The notes under the pieces are model-generated. The model made no database searches, was not told where the DNA came from, and saw only the letters and a list, made by a program, of their open reading frames with translations. Shown piece after piece: positions 11,781-24,830 of a stretch of 64,000 bases of DNA (its first letter is position 1; every line of letters starts with the position of its first letter). Origin of the DNA: Gordionus sp. m RMFG-2023. Lineage: Eukaryota > Nematomorpha > Gordioida > Chordodea > Parachordodidae. Location of the stretch: assembly GCF_954871325.1 (NCBI RefSeq), contig NC_088778.1, positions 32,066,730-32,130,729 of the forward strand, in the 5' to 3' direction. The position numbers and the translations under genes were made by a program.

Positions 11781-12155
11781 TTTCGGTGATTAACAGTAAT
11801 ACCCAAATATATATATTTGTTCTTGAACATAACTTTCCTTTCAACCTTAAAAATAATAATAATATTAAGGAACAAACTGGGATTACGGAATAGCATTACA
11901 GAATTGGAAATTTTTCAAATAAAATTAGTTTATTGATTATAGTCCCTCCCGTGTTTTCCTAAATGAATTAATGTTTAAAATTGTTGAGATGTTCTGATTA
12001 ATTTTTTATTATTATTTATCGTTATCTATTAAATCAATATTAACCTTAAAGGTTGATTTTTTTTATTTTTTATATTAATATTAATCTCACGGACTTATTT
12101 AATAGATTTTTTATATAATAAATTGATTTTATAAATCATATGAGCATGAAATTAT
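11781..12155. other. Intergenic DNA, nothing recognised
   Basis: A+T-rich sequence without open frames or repeat partners in this window. Confidence 0.5.
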
Positions 12156-12474
12156 ATTACGTACGTGATATATAGCGCTTTTGCAACTAGCGTTTAAGGT
12201 TCAACAGAGCTACGGTAGGTTTTCCTCATTTTCATCTAATTGGAACAATTTAATTTCGGTAAAAAGTAAAAATATGAGAAGCCCTCCACACGTTTGTGGG
12301 CAAGCCGCACGTACTTGTAGGCACAACATTTCGAAAAATATTGCTTAAACCTCTATAGGCTTATTAAAAAGGAGTGGGGAAAAAAAGAGCCTATACCCGA
12401 GAACTACAGAATAATTTAATTACTTTAAAAATGGGAGATGGCTAATTTTAGGTTTAATTTCTTTAGTGTAAGTT
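12156..12474. repeat. 320-bp dispersed repeat, copy 1
   Basis: Matches 16352-16680 in the same orientation at about 90% identity by eye. Conserved landmarks are cgtgatatatagcgctttt, the G+C-rich cctccacacgtttgtgggca, agccgcacgtacttgtaggc, and an ataggct...agcctat pair able to form a hairpin, followed by cgagaactacag. There is no coding frame. The compact G+C-rich middle makes a retroposed small RNA or SINE plausible, but no known RNA or pol III box was recognised. Confidence 0.8.
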
Positions 12475-12779
12475 ACTATTCAATATTGAGATATAATGTT
12501 ATAGAATCTTATAATACTCTATCACTACAAATTTTCCGCCATTTTTCATGTTGGATTTTTCTCAAGATATTTTCTGATTTTTATACAATTGACAAAAAAT
12601 AAATTCTGTTAAAATTTTTTAAAATGAAGACTTTAAGTTTTTTGAAACTTATTAAAATAGGAATTATTAGTTAATGATAATGAACATGGAATTCTGAGAT
12701 GTATTTTTGTTTGAGGTAACTTTTCTTGTTGCGAAACAGCTTTTTAATGGATCTTTTACTGTTATTTAGTTTAATGAAT
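12475..12779. other. Between repeat and LINE 3' end
   Basis: About 300 bp of A+T-rich DNA. Part may be the 3' untranslated end of the LINE on the minus strand; no poly(A) tail was identified. Confidence 0.4.
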
Positions 12780-15420
12780 GTTTCATATTACATTTAAGTC
12801 CATTATATCCTTTATTGTTTTATAATACCATAATGTTTTGTATTTTGTGTATTGTTTTCCATTGTATGAGTACAGCCATGATATGGCATCATGGACTAAA
12901 TTATTATCGGAATTTCTTATTATGTGACCTAAGAACTGAATCCGTCGTTTTTTAAGAGTAATATTTATTGGTGTGTGGGCTGACTTTCTCCAAAGATTTG
13001 AGTTTGAGATAACTCTCGGATAAAATTATCGTTTATTGTGCGAAGACAATTATTCATAAAAGATTGAAGACGCCTTATCTCTGTTTTATTTGCCTCCCAG
13101 ATATCGCCTCCATATAATACAATTGGAACTATCAACGAGTTAAATATCCTCAATCTAGTAAATACTGAGATTCACCAGCTTTCCATATTTTCATATATCT
13201 ATAGAACGCACCTCTAGCTTTTTGTATTCTCATCTTCATCTCATCTTTACAACTTCCTTTGTTATCTAAGATTACACCTAAGTATTTTATTTCTCTACAA
13301 TTTTTATTGCATTCACTCCAACTGTAAATTTTGAATTAATGGCGCATTTGGGGAGGGGAGAATAACAGTTTTATTGAAATTGATCCTGAGTCCAACCCTA
13401 TGGCTCACAGTCTCAATTAGATAAAGTAGATTTTTGATTTCTTCAATACTTTTGGATATTACTACAATATCGTCTCCATAGGATATTATCCTATTTACAA
13501 AAAAAATCTTTTCATTTGACCCTATATCAACTAGATCAGCAGCTCCCAGTACATCCTTTATGATTTTAGTGATTATTATATTAAAAAGGAGAGGTGAGAG
13601 GGTGAAACCTTGTTTTACACCTTTTTTTATCCTAAAGAAAGGAGATATTTTATCATTTATTTTAAAACAAGCAGATAAATTGGAATAGTAATTTTTTAAG
13701 ATGCGAATTATTTGGGTTTCAATACCACATTCTGCTAGCGTTTCCCAAAGAGCTAAATGGTTAACGTTGTCAAAAGCTCTACTAAAATCTATGAATGTGT
13801 AGAAGGAGGGTATCTTGTATTTATGACATTTCTGCATTATTATTTTCAGAGATAATATTGGTTCCAGTATATTTTTATTTGGCCTATAAGCACAAATATG
13901 TTTGGTGTATTTTATTAAGACCATACATATTTTAAACACACAGGATGTTAGAGCGACGGCACGATAATCGTTAAATTTTCTGGGATTTGCAGTTTTGGGG
14001 AAACTACATAAAAGGACCTGTTCCATTCTTTCGGGGTGTTACCACTCTCCCATATTTTATTAAAGAGGGCCAGAAGGAAGAAAGATGTCGTCCTATGTGC
14101 TATCTTTAAATACTCAGCAGTAATGTTGTCAACCCCTGGAGCTTTGTTACGCAATTTTTATATTAGATTCATTATTTCATTTACCGAGAAACCGAACTGG
14201 GGTGAAACATTATTTATAACTAGTTGGTATAGTTGCTTTCCGCGCATTAAAAACCATTATATAGTAACCAAGCCACAAGGCAATTTGTTCATCTTGGTCA
14301 ATAATTACTTTACCATTATTTAAAACAATTGAGGGTATCTTAAAGCTACAAGGTTTGCAAAAATACTTTAATTTTCTGTATGCGTCGTATAGCCTATTTT
14401 CTTTCATATCCTTGATATCAAAAGCTTTTTTCGCGGTATAAATCCGTCTATTTCTCCGCAGTAATCTTTGTATCAGCTTCCATAGGTCCTTATTAGATTT
14501 TTCAACATTTCCGAGCCTAATTGAATTCAAGATGTTGGCTTCTTTCTAACTTAATACATGATCAAATAGTCTTGCATCCTCCGATGTTCGTATTTTATTA
14601 GGTTTACGAGTTATAATCTTTCGCGAGGGAATAGCACTTAAACCGGTTGAAGTTTGTCTGCTTCCATTGTGATAACCCCATAAATTTTTGACAGTGATAT
14701 TTGTTCTAAGCGATCTATGATCAGATAGATTGATGTTTGTTAAGGCCTTTACATCATCAAACCAACGATGAACATTTGAGATGAAGAAATCAATTTGTGA
14801 TTTCTGTCGAGCCCTTACAAAGGTGTAAGTATTTTTATCACCATGACTAAAATAAGTTTTTTCAATTTTAAAACTTTTATTTCTGCAGAAATCGAGTAAT
14901 TTATTACTGTATTCACTATTTCTTTATATTAAGGTAGCATGCCCAGTGACGTTATTGTTTATATAGTCCGCTTCCTTGCCAATATTCATGTTTAGGTCAC
15001 TTAATATTATGATTTTATATCTCTCTAGTAGGTAGTGTAACGTGTTAATCATAGTATCTATGAAGGCTGATCTCTCATTTCTATTTGATGGGACGTATAA
15101 ATTTGCGATTATCGTAGGCTTGAAATTCTTACTTAAGTATAGCAGCCCACATCTTCCCTAGATGGGTACAAATTTCATGATATGTTTCTGCATTCTTTTA
15201 TTAATGAGGAAAGCGATCCCCGACCAACTATTGGCGGTGCCCGAGCAAAATATTTTATAATCATTGAAGTTAGCCGTAATTTCTCCAGGATAGTGGGTTT
15301 CCTGGGTGCCCAAAATGTCAATTTTCTCCGCATCTAACATCCTTAAAAGGACTGCTAGTTTATTTATCAATCCGTTAATGTTAAGAGATGCTATTTGTAG
15401 CTTTCCTGTAAATTTGTTCT
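12780..15420 (-). mobile_element. Decayed LINE with APE endonuclease and reverse transcriptase
   Basis: A single non-LTR retrotransposon read on the minus strand. The endonuclease occupies about 15420-14560: KLQIASLNINGL, IDILGTQETHYPGE, SDLNMNIG, and the LSDHRS motif near 14715-14735. A linker lies at 14530-14210. Reverse transcriptase follows at 14154-13313: NDYRAVALTS, FIDFSRAFDNVNH, GVKQGFTLSPLLFN and the catalytic box SYGDDIVV, where A of YADD is G. The thumb is at 13153-12965 (IVPIVLYGGDIW), then a C-terminal RIQFLGHIIRNSDNN. The LGHxxR tail and domain order are like RTE or CR1-type elements; the clade is inference. At least four frame breaks are needed to read it, so it is dead. Confidence 0.9.
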
Positions 15421-16351
15421 AGAGAAAACAACAAAAGTATTTAAGCGTAAGAAACAAGACTAGTATAGGATTTAGGAGAGGGACATTATAAGGAGAAAAA
15501 TTTATTTTTAGTTAAATATTTTTTAAATAAATTTAATAAATAAAAATTTTAAAATTAATTTTTTATTCTTTGTCTACTCCCTATCAACCTTAACAAAAAT
15601 TTTAATTTATTTTTGTCCAGCGATTTCGACTGATAGGAACAGAATGGTGTTTTGTATTCATAAATGTTATATATAACTTTTTAACCTTAGTAAATTTCAC
15701 TCTTTCTACTTATAATTCAACCAAGAGATTAAATCCCTATAGATTACAATATAAAAATAATTAATTATTGTTTAAAAATTCATAACAATGAGTAGAAAAT
15801 TAGTTATATATATTAAACAATTTTAATAACAATAAGATAGAAAAATATAGTAATAGAATAACTTTCACAAGATGGCGCCTTTATAAGAAATTTTAATTTT
15901 TTTATATAATATAAATGTAATTTACAGCAGAATATGAATATATATTTTATAATATGAAATGACATAAATTTAAAATTCATGTAATTTTTTAAGTTTTTGG
16001 TTGAATAGATTAATCGATAAATTACAAAATGAAAGATAAAATTAAATAGAAACCATTGATATAAACGCATATAAGTCATTACAAAAAAATTCTTCTATAA
16101 TAAAATGATGAAATAAATTTTTTTTATATCTATGAACTTTGAGTTTAGATAATATTTAAAAATGTGACTAACGGATTCTAATTCCTGATATACCATATGT
16201 TGTTCCAAATCTAGATAAATATATTAAATAACATATATTCCATATTAAAAGTGTTTGGCATTTATATATACATATATATCATGTATAATTTAAATGAATA
16301 AGTTAACTAAAAGGTTAAATAAAATGAAAAGTAGTTTTAGAATGCGCAAAT
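15421..16351. other. A+T-rich DNA after the LINE 5' end
   Basis: No gene. The frame at 15813-16079 (minus) is rich in F, I, Y and K without motif and looks like chance. Confidence 0.5.
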
Positions 16352-16680
16352 AATATTACGTGATACGTGATATATAGCGCTTTTGCCCTCTAACGTTGAA
16401 GATTCAACAGAGCTACGCTAGGTTTTCCTCATTTCCATCTAATTGGAACAATTTAATTTGGGTATAAAAATAAAAATATGAGGAGCCCTCCACACGTTTG
16501 TGGGCAAGCCGCACGTACTTGTAGGCACAACATTTCGAAAAATGTTGCTTAAACCTCTATAGGCTTTAATTTAGAAGGAGTGGGACAAAGAAAAAGCCTA
16601 TACCCGAGAACTACAGTATAATTTAATTACTTTAAAGGTGGGTGATGGCTGATTTTAAGCTTAATTTCTTTAATGTAAGT
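16352..16680. repeat. 320-bp dispersed repeat, copy 2
   Basis: Direct copy of 12156-12474, keeping cctccacacgtttgtgggca and the ataggct/agcctat hairpin arms. The two copies bracket the LINE region but are in the same orientation, so they are not terminal inverted repeats. Confidence 0.8.
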
Positions 16681-17159
16681 TATATCTGTAAATAAATATG
16701 ATTAAAATAAAATAATATTTACCACCGGATGAACCGAACCCAAAAATTTTCTACTTATCAAAATAATATTAATGAGGTAAAGATAATTTAATGAGTGCGT
16801 GATGTAAATTTTCAACTTATTACTATATATTGACTAAATATATAATTAATCAATAATTTAATTTATTAATATTTTATAATATAACAATTAGATTAAATGC
16901 ATAATTCTCTAATATATTTTTTGATTCACTAAAAAAAAAAAAAAAAAAAATTTAATTTCAAGTGGTTGAAAAAAAAATATGTTGACCCCCCTCCCCTTCC
17001 ACCTCATCCGTCATTTCTAATATTAATTAAATACTAATCAATATTATTAAAATCATTCGGTGTTATTGCTTTCACTCATTCAAATTAATAATTAAATAAA
17101 ATTTACATATATGTATATACTTAAAATAAATTGTTACTTTAATATATTCCCATACTTTT
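16681..17159. other. Intergenic DNA with an A-tract
   Basis: Low-complexity DNA including a run of about 20 A at about 16931-16950 and a C-rich stretch at 16985-17010. No gene is seen. Confidence 0.5.
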
Positions 17160-17274
17160 ATGGCACATAGGATTGAACATCTATTGGCGAAGTCTCGACG
17201 CTTAGGCAATATTTTCCTGGCTATAATATTGAGTTAGCCGTTTTTAAAAATCGGCTCAAATTTTGACAACACTA
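17160..17274. mobile_element. hAT MITE (family A), right half only
   Basis: Keeps the right part of the family A palindrome (ggcaatattttcctggct, tgagttagccgtttttaaaa, gacaacacta tip). The left arm is missing. Confidence 0.7.
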
Positions 17275-18005
17275 TTTACCCAAATTCTTCATTTATCATG
17301 TGAAATTAATGTTATTTTTTTTGAAATAGAGTAAATTTATATACATATTACATTAGAATGGATTAAATAAGTTCAATTATATATATACAATGGCCACATG
17401 AACACGAAAAATATAAAGGGTATGCATTTTTATTTTTAATTGTTTTCTTCGCTACTTGAAATTTGATGTATTGACACGTTTCTAAATGTATAAGCTTGAC
17501 ATTTTTTTAAGTTTATTTTTAAAATTTAGCAGGATAATAAGCAGATATTTCCATAGATTGTGAATTGGAAATAATTAAATTTTCATAAATTATCTTATAA
17601 ATTTTATGACTACTAACAAGTAAAAAAAAAATTTTTCGGGAAATTATACTGCATAATTTGTTATTGAAATAAAAAGTTAATAAAAGATATATTAAAGGTA
17701 AATAAAAAGGTAGATATAACGTAAAATTAAGTTTTAGGAATTTTATATTTTATAGATTAATATTATTTATTATGTTAAAATAAAGAATAATTTAAAATAA
17801 TTCTTTCTAAGAATATAGGTGTTATATAAATACTGGATTTCTAAATGTTTAATTATTATTTTATTTATTATAGTTTTTATATAAATTTTATTTTACAAAT
17901 AGTTTACATGTTATTTTAAATATATTTACAATTTTAGTGTTTATTGATAAAGTTGCTTGTTTGGTTTTTTATAAATCTTTTTTACTTAGTATTATTAATT
18001 TTAAA

Positions 18006-21000
18006 ATGAAGTTATCAATTCTTTTCGCATTAATTTTGGCCAAGTCCCATAATTTTAGCGATTTAGGTGAGTATGATAATATTATATATATAAATTTTTT
18101 ATGATCCTTTATTTTAAAATATTTAATTTTTATTATCAACTTGTGTTTTATTTCGAGTCTTTGGATAAGAAATTTACTTATTAATATATTTTAATATATA
18201 TGATTGTGACTAGTGATGTTAAATATTACTCAAGCCTGAAGGTTTCGCTCTAAGATGGCACAAAGGTCTAGATATCTGTTAGCAAAATCTGAAGCATTTT
18301 GCAATATTTCGTTGGCTAAAATATTGAGTTAGCCGTTTCTAAAAATCGGCTCAAAATAAGCTGTTTAATCGCAACAGTGTTTTTTCAGGCAATTTATTAT
18401 TATTTTTAATTTTTAAATCGCATTTTGAGCGCGTTTTTTTTTAAATTTAAAATTTTGATACCGGAAATCTATTTCAGCATATTTAGAATAAATATCTTAT
18501 AGTTTGTAGATAATCTTACCTCTTATAACATTTGAATCACTTAAAATTTATATGAAAAATCTATGGAAACACTAATATATATCATATTGAGTTCAAATGT
18601 TCATGACAAAATTGTCTGAAATTCATAAGGGAACGTATTCCAAACATGATAGAATATATTTTTGGTAAAATTTGATTTTTGTATTTTAAAAAACGTGCTC
18701 AAAATATGATATAAAGTTAAAAAAATAATGCAATGTCGGAAAAAAACACATTGACACTAACAATATACATTTTATATTACTATATTTTATCATTATTACT
18801 AATATATTGCAATTAATATTGATCATTCTAGAGAATTCTATTTTTAGCATTTTAAATCATAAATTGAACGCTTTTTATTAAATATTAAATCTGATTTTGC
18901 CGAAAATGCATTATAATATCTGTAGAATACCCACCCTATAAATTTCCTTATATCTTATATTGAACCTCTGAAGAAATTTTAATTTACATTAATCTGAAAT
19001 TTATAAGTAGTGTTAGTAGCCTAAAAATCTGTTAAACATAATTTGGCTTAACCGAAAAATCGCCTAAAACTAATTAGACAAAATGTAGGGACTGGAAGTT
19101 AGGCTAATCGCCCGTCAGCGATACGCATCACTAAGCCTAGCCTTTATTAAAATTATTTAATATATTTATTATGTAACGATATATGACGGGCGATTAATCG
19201 AGCTCCTTAGCCGATGCCTAATTTTTGAATAATTAGTTTTCGCCTATTTTTATGCTAAGCCTAATTTGCTTAGCCGATTTTTTAACCTAAAAACTTGGCT
19301 AATCGTTTTGGAATTGCCTAAAATTAACCGATTGCGCAACATTAAGGGTGAGTATTCTACACTTATTCAGGTGCATTTCTGGCAAAATCAGACTTTTAAA
19401 TTTAATAAAACGCACTCAATTAATGATTTTAAATGCAAATAATAACAAAAAATAAAACAATACCCATCAAACTATCGCCTTACCAAAATTAAGTTTAGTT
19501 AAAAGATCATTAGAGTACTGTGTAATATTCACAGGGTAGGCAGGGAAGACCAGGGGGTGGTTGGATCATTTCTGTAAAAATCGTCATAGGTCCGAAAATA
19601 ATTGTATCTTAATTTACAAAATACAAAATGATAGTGAAAACCTTTACCTTAAAATTATACATCGACACAATTTAAAATAATACACTTTTTTCTCTAAATT
19701 GATTTTAGTAAAATGAAAATTTCTTATTACAAGCTTAAACTCCTTAGCAGTGTAGTTTTTTTATAGGTTTTTACTTGTTAAACACCGAAGATCAAACTTT
19801 TAATATTTCTAAGAAATTTTTTATTTACATATAGGAATTATATCTATTGATACCAATTTGTTTAAATATGGTTGGTTCACAAATAAATTTGTATTTCATC
19901 ATATGAATATAAGAAGTTTTGTATCATGATATACACTGATTTCCATCGCATTGTAATGTCTTTTTTTAGAAAATATCGAAGCTTGATATTTGCAGCAGAT
20001 TGCACAATAATTTACCAACTCTTTTACACTTATAAGATATTTCAAATACCTAATTATCAAAACCTATATCAAAAGATTTTGCATCATATATTATAATACT
20101 ACCCCCTTCTTCCCCCACTCCTCTCATTTCCTATACCACATCAAAATTAGAACAACGGAATTCCAATACACACTACCCATTTTAATTTCAATGCCAATCT
20201 TGAGTAACCCCTTCTCCTGTGGTAAAAGGTCCTGTTTAACATTGTTTGAATGTTAAGCGTCTTTTTATTATTGGTAGTCGGTCTATAGATCTGGTTATAA
20301 GCAAGTATAATTATCATTAATATTTAAATTTCTTCGTATCATTTAGGGCTAATTATTTATTCAAACTTTTTTGTTGGAAGGGTGGGTGGGTGTTTCTTAA
20401 TAAAAAAAATTTCATGATTAAAGCAATATTTTTATTTTTCATCATAACATGAGGATTTTCATTATCTACGCTCTTACTTTTCTTATATATTTTTTATAGG
20501 GCCCTGCTTTCTACTGTAATAAGTGGGATCATAAATGATAAGTTCGCTTCAGCTTGTTTAATTAATTTTAATATCCGTCAATGCTTGCTTTTAAAGCTTT
20601 TATTTTAAATCTTTCTAAACCTTTTTTAGTCTTGAAGAATACACATTTAAAAAAATTTGAAGGCATAGAAAATGTAAAAAAGAGATATTTTCCACCTTTC
20701 GATTTTTAAGGGTTGTATCAACTCCTTGAAGTACAACTCACTAAGTAAATATTTTATTCCATTAAATTTTCTCATCTTCAGCAATGATAGTAACGTCCAA
20801 TCACTATTATGGCCACTCTAATAAAAATGACATTCATCATATTAATAAAATATAGCAACTGAACTGAAATGGAAATACATACTATAATTTGTGTTAAAAA
20901 ATAGCTAAGTTATTTTTAATAATATATGAGGCATGTTCAATTCAATTAATTATAGCTCTACTTATATTTTTTATATTTCTATATCCATTTTTATACAATT

Positions 21001-24000
21001 TTGTCCTTGATCACATAAATAGAAAAAAGACTAGTCAGGAAGCAAGAACTTAGCAAGAATCAATTGAGGTGATCAATAATCTATTTTTTTCCCAATTCCT
21101 GAGTCACTACACTAATTAAGTACTGAGATGGATATCAATTCATTTCGACAGTCTACCTATGATGCTGAATATTGTTTCATGCCTTTTTGTGATAAGCTTT
21201 GACCTTGTCTTTTAGAATAAACAATAAGAGAACTTTAAACAAATTTATTATCAAAAAATGCTTATCAAGTCCTTACTAAATCTCTCACTAATTAAAGCAT
21301 GCTTTGTCAAAGAATAATATAAATCCGAGGTCTAATTATCTGTTTCAATGTAAATACTTTTTTTCTTAGTGCCTTGCAAATTGTATTTATTTCGGCCAAA
21401 ACTCCATCCAAAATCTTTATTTTTAGGAGCCTAATTTTAGGCTTGAGCCTGTCCTGTCTCAAATTTATTGAAAAATATAACTAAACGCATATTTAAACAA
21501 TCAATTAATATAAAAATTTAATCCTTTACCATAATTTTTAGAGAATATTTTATTGCTTAGAAATATAAAATTGTAGTTTTCATCAAACTCCATTTCCGAT
21601 ATCGCAACTGATGTATATCATTTGAGATAATGCATTCGCGACAATGAATTAGCGATAATACATTTGCGATAATGCATTCGCTCTAATACATTCGCGATAA
21701 TGCATTCGCTATAATATTTTCGCTGTATTATACTCGCTATAATGCATTCGCGGTAATGCGTTCGCTATAATACATTCACGGTAATGCATTCGCTATAATA
21801 TCTTATATAGAAACCTTCAATTGACTTTGGTTTTTTAGGTAGGACAAAATTATGGTGCTTCTATTAAATCAAAAATATTGGTTTCTCTATAAATATGTGG
21901 AACCCCAAATAGAGATCGGCACTTTTCGACATTCAATATATTAAAGCCATCGCATACATCTAAATGTGTATCATTAGAGATTAATGAATTCTTAGTTATC
22001 TATATTAAAAAGATTTATGAATAAAATTTGTATAATAAAATAGAAAGAAAATTATATTTAGAAACGTGTTCCGAAACGCAGAACGAACGGGAATGTGACA
22101 TATTTTATACCCAAACAACTGATTAAAACCTATTCTTAATTAAGATTAGTATCAAGATTCTTGTCCATCATATATCCATAAGGGTAAAGTTAAGAACCCT
22201 TCTATAAGCTAATTTAGGTAGCTGACATATAAATGCAATATATAAAAATTTTAAAAATGGTTGGTTCAGTTTAGATTCTCTTTAATAACGGTTAATACAT
22301 ATTTAAAAAATCGTTTCAGGATTGGTTTAGCTTAGTTAAAAATCAAGCTAAACCTTGATATGAACTAAAAAGATTTTACAAAAATCCCATTGTTGAAACA
22401 AATAAAGTTATCGAAAAAATACAACAAATTATCTGAATTGTATTATTAAAATATTAATTTTGATAAATTTTTCAAACCCCTTATAAATTTTTTGAACTCT
22501 ATAATTGTCCCATATATAATATTTCTCTATAAAATCAAGATCTAGAAAATAATTCTCTACAAAATAATTCTCTACAATGTAATTCTCTACAAAATAATTC
22601 TCTACAATGTAATTCTCTACAATGTAATTCTCTACAAAATAATTATCTATAAAAGTAATTTTCTTTAAAATCATTTTCTATAAACAACATTCTCTATAAA
22701 ATCATTCTCTTTGAAGTCATTCTCTATTAAGGACCTTCTCTGTAAAATAATTCACTTTAAAATCATTCTCTATAATCGACATTCTCTATAATCGGCATTC
22801 TCTATAAAATCATTCTCTATAAATTAATTCTCTATAAAAATTATTCTCAATATAAAACATTCTCTATAAAAATTCTCTATAAACTACATATCTATAAAAC
22901 AATTCTCTATTGCATTCTCTATAATTTTCTTTATAAATGTTGCTCTATAAAATACATTCTCTAATGATTTCTCTATAAAGACGTGGAACAAAATAATATA
23001 ATTATGGCGATTTTTATTTTTATATTTAAACATAAATAAATAAAAGTTACATTTTGGGTTATATTTTCATAAGACATTGCAACTAGTTTTTGTTTTACGT
23101 TTATCATTCATTGATTCTCGGATGCTCGACCTAACCATCTTGAGTGTAGAGAATGAGGCCTCAAAAGAAGATGTTGATCCCAACAATATTTAGCAGCTGA
23201 ATAGCATTTGTATTAGATTCTTTAAATGCAATATATTTATATTAAAATACTTTTAAATCCTCCCCGATGTAATATTGCAATATTAAGGTATAGTAAGGCC
23301 ACATTGGAGCCATTATATCTGCAGTAATAATTATTTCGTAATAATATCATTTTAAAATAAAGTCCTATTCATAATCAAATTTTATTTTGGTATCAACTGT
23401 TACAATAAAGGGGTAAGTCGCATAGATTGTGAATGATAATAATATATGAGAACGATTGATATAATATTGATTGTGAAACGATAAATTTAATTTAAGTTTT
23501 ATTAAACTATTTTATGCTTTGTTTATTCTTTGGTATACATAAAATACTTTAAAGTAAATTGAATATAATATAATCTGATATTAAATTGGAGCCTTAGAAC
23601 ATAAAAAACATTTAAGTAAACATACCTACATCAACAAAATCATGAAAATTTTTAGACGCTTTACTAACGGATTTTTTTGGAGACTAAAATATATTTTGAT
23701 ATTAAATTTTAGCATATTTGTATCTATTGACTTAAGATGTCCATTTAAATATTATTTATTCTTTTGTTTGTGACGAAAGACCATTATCTCTTATGAATGT
23801 AGAGCGGAAACCTCTGAGTTAAAAGAACTGTTAGAAATGTAGAAATTGTTTAATTTCAAAAATTACAAATATATTATTATTAATAATTACTAACAAGATG
23901 CAACTTGAGAATGAAGCAATGAATCTAAGAACCTTTTTATTAATTTTATTTTTGGACTAATGTGTTTGTACTCCTACATTTCTACCAGACTATATTTGCT

Positions 24001-24830
24001 CTATCATACGCCTGCCTTATTATTGTTATTATCGGGGGTTGTTTTTCCTATTTTTTTTTCACGCGCAATAATTTGGATATGTAACAATGGTTGATGTATT
24101 TGATTAAGACTCTATTTTTTCAATTTGTTTTACGCGCAATAATTTTGATTTGTAACAATGGCGGATGAATTTGATTAAGATTCGTGATGAGTCCTGTTTT
24201 ATATATTTTCAAGATTTTTATTTATCTATAAAAGAGTGAAAATTGTTCTTAAAATTTTAATTATTTTTTTATATAAACTTTTATCTTAAAAAAAAGTAGA
24301 GTAGTAAAGAAGATTATTCTCCAGGAAATAAGTAAACGGCACATCCAATTGAACAAATATTTAAAAACCAAATTCATCCACTGCCATTGTATCAAATCCG
24401 AATTATTGCGCGTAAAATAAAATAAGAGAAATAAAAGAACCATCATAACAATTGTGTTAGATAAAATCTTGAAGCATTCAGTTGTTTAGGAATTTCAATT
24501 TCCAATGTCGGAAGAAAGATTTTCTAAATAAATTATTCCTGGATTTTTACCTTCCGCAACGTTTTTCTCATTAGTCTTAAAGATTAAAAAAACTATGACA
24601 TCTCATTTTTTGTTATAATTTGTTGAGTTAGATTACAACACCATCTCTACCATAATAGATATGACTTCATTTCCACTTAAGCTGACGTGATATTTGTATC
24701 TTTTTTTTAGTATTTATTTTATATTTTTTAAAAATTTTTCATCTTTTTGGCAGGTTTATATGAAGACAGTGACTTTGATTATAACCTTAAATTTAAAAGA
24801 AATGACAATGACTTTGATTTACTACCTTAA
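18006..24830 (+). CDS. Possible two-exon gene for a 45-residue secreted peptide
   Basis: Exon 1 coding part is 18006-18066. ATG opens a signal-peptide-like start, MKLSILFALILAKSH, ended by a consensus donor (gtgagt). Exon 2 coding part is 24754-24830, after an acceptor tttttggcag. Joined in phase (G|GT) it gives a 45-residue product ending GLYEDSDFDYNLKFKR then NDNDFDLLP and TAA. The mature part is acidic, has a KFKR site of the kind cut by prohormone convertases, and carries a short internal duplication (DSDFD / NDNDFD). Seen: a hydrophobic leader, consensus splice sites, a consistent phase. Inferred: that the exons belong together across a 6.7-kb intron full of repeats; further small exons could exist. 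I recognise no family. Confidence 0.35.
18211..18379. mobile_element. hAT MITE (family A), shortened
   Basis: Left tip tagtgatgttaaata, core caagcctgaaggtttcgctc and right arm gagttagccgtttctaaaaa, ending gcaacagtg. It lacks most of the left arm. It lies just after the donor site of the putative peptide gene. Confidence 0.7.
18850..19430. repeat. Nested inverted repeat
   Basis: Outer arms at about 18850-18945 and 19347-19430 are inverted copies (attttgccgaaaatgca / tgcatttctggcaaaat, with actcaat/attgaac edges). Between them, 19008-19344 is a second repeat-like unit with tagtgttagtagcc at one end, gcgcaacatta at the other and several inverted gattagcc/ggctaat words. It looks like one small element inserted in another. 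A related inverted pair lies at about 18420-18500 and 18620-18710. Confidence 0.55.
19431..21629. other. A+T-rich DNA, no gene seen
   Basis: No convincing coding frame, RNA gene or repeat partner. If the 18.0-24.8 kb gene is real this is intron. Confidence 0.5.
21630..21805. repeat. Minisatellite, unit about 17-18 bp
   Basis: Roughly ten degenerate units of the type cgctataatgcattcgcg, with variants catttgc, cattcac and tattttc. Confidence 0.85.
22515..22985. repeat. Minisatellite, unit about 15-18 bp
   Basis: Tandem units of attctctataaaatc, changing near 22550-22640 to the more regular attctctacaaaataa / attctctacaatgtaa pair. On the minus strand the regular part reads as repeated NYIVENYFVE. 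The open frame at 22429-22674 follows from this repeat and is not taken as a gene. Confidence 0.88.
23085..23195 (-). pseudogene. hAT dimerisation-domain scrap
   Basis: The minus strand reads GSTSSFEASFSTLKMVRS followed by SIRESMNDKRK. This fits the hATC core (TSxxERSFSxLKxIKxxLRxxM). Only about 35 residues remain, with no terminal repeats found. Confidence 0.5.
24059..24422. repeat. Small inverted-repeat element with duplicated left arm
   Basis: tttacgcgcaataatttgga at about 24059 is repeated in tandem at about 24131 (each followed by tgtaacaatgg and gatgtatttgattaag or a close variant). It recurs inverted at about 24350-24422 (ccattgtatcaaatccga, ttattgcgcgtaaaat). It looks like a MITE with one arm doubled; target duplication was not resolved. 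Confidence 0.65.

Noticed and set aside
22429-22674. Frame with repeated ENYIVENYFV
   Set aside because: Translation of a minisatellite, without a motif or splice context.
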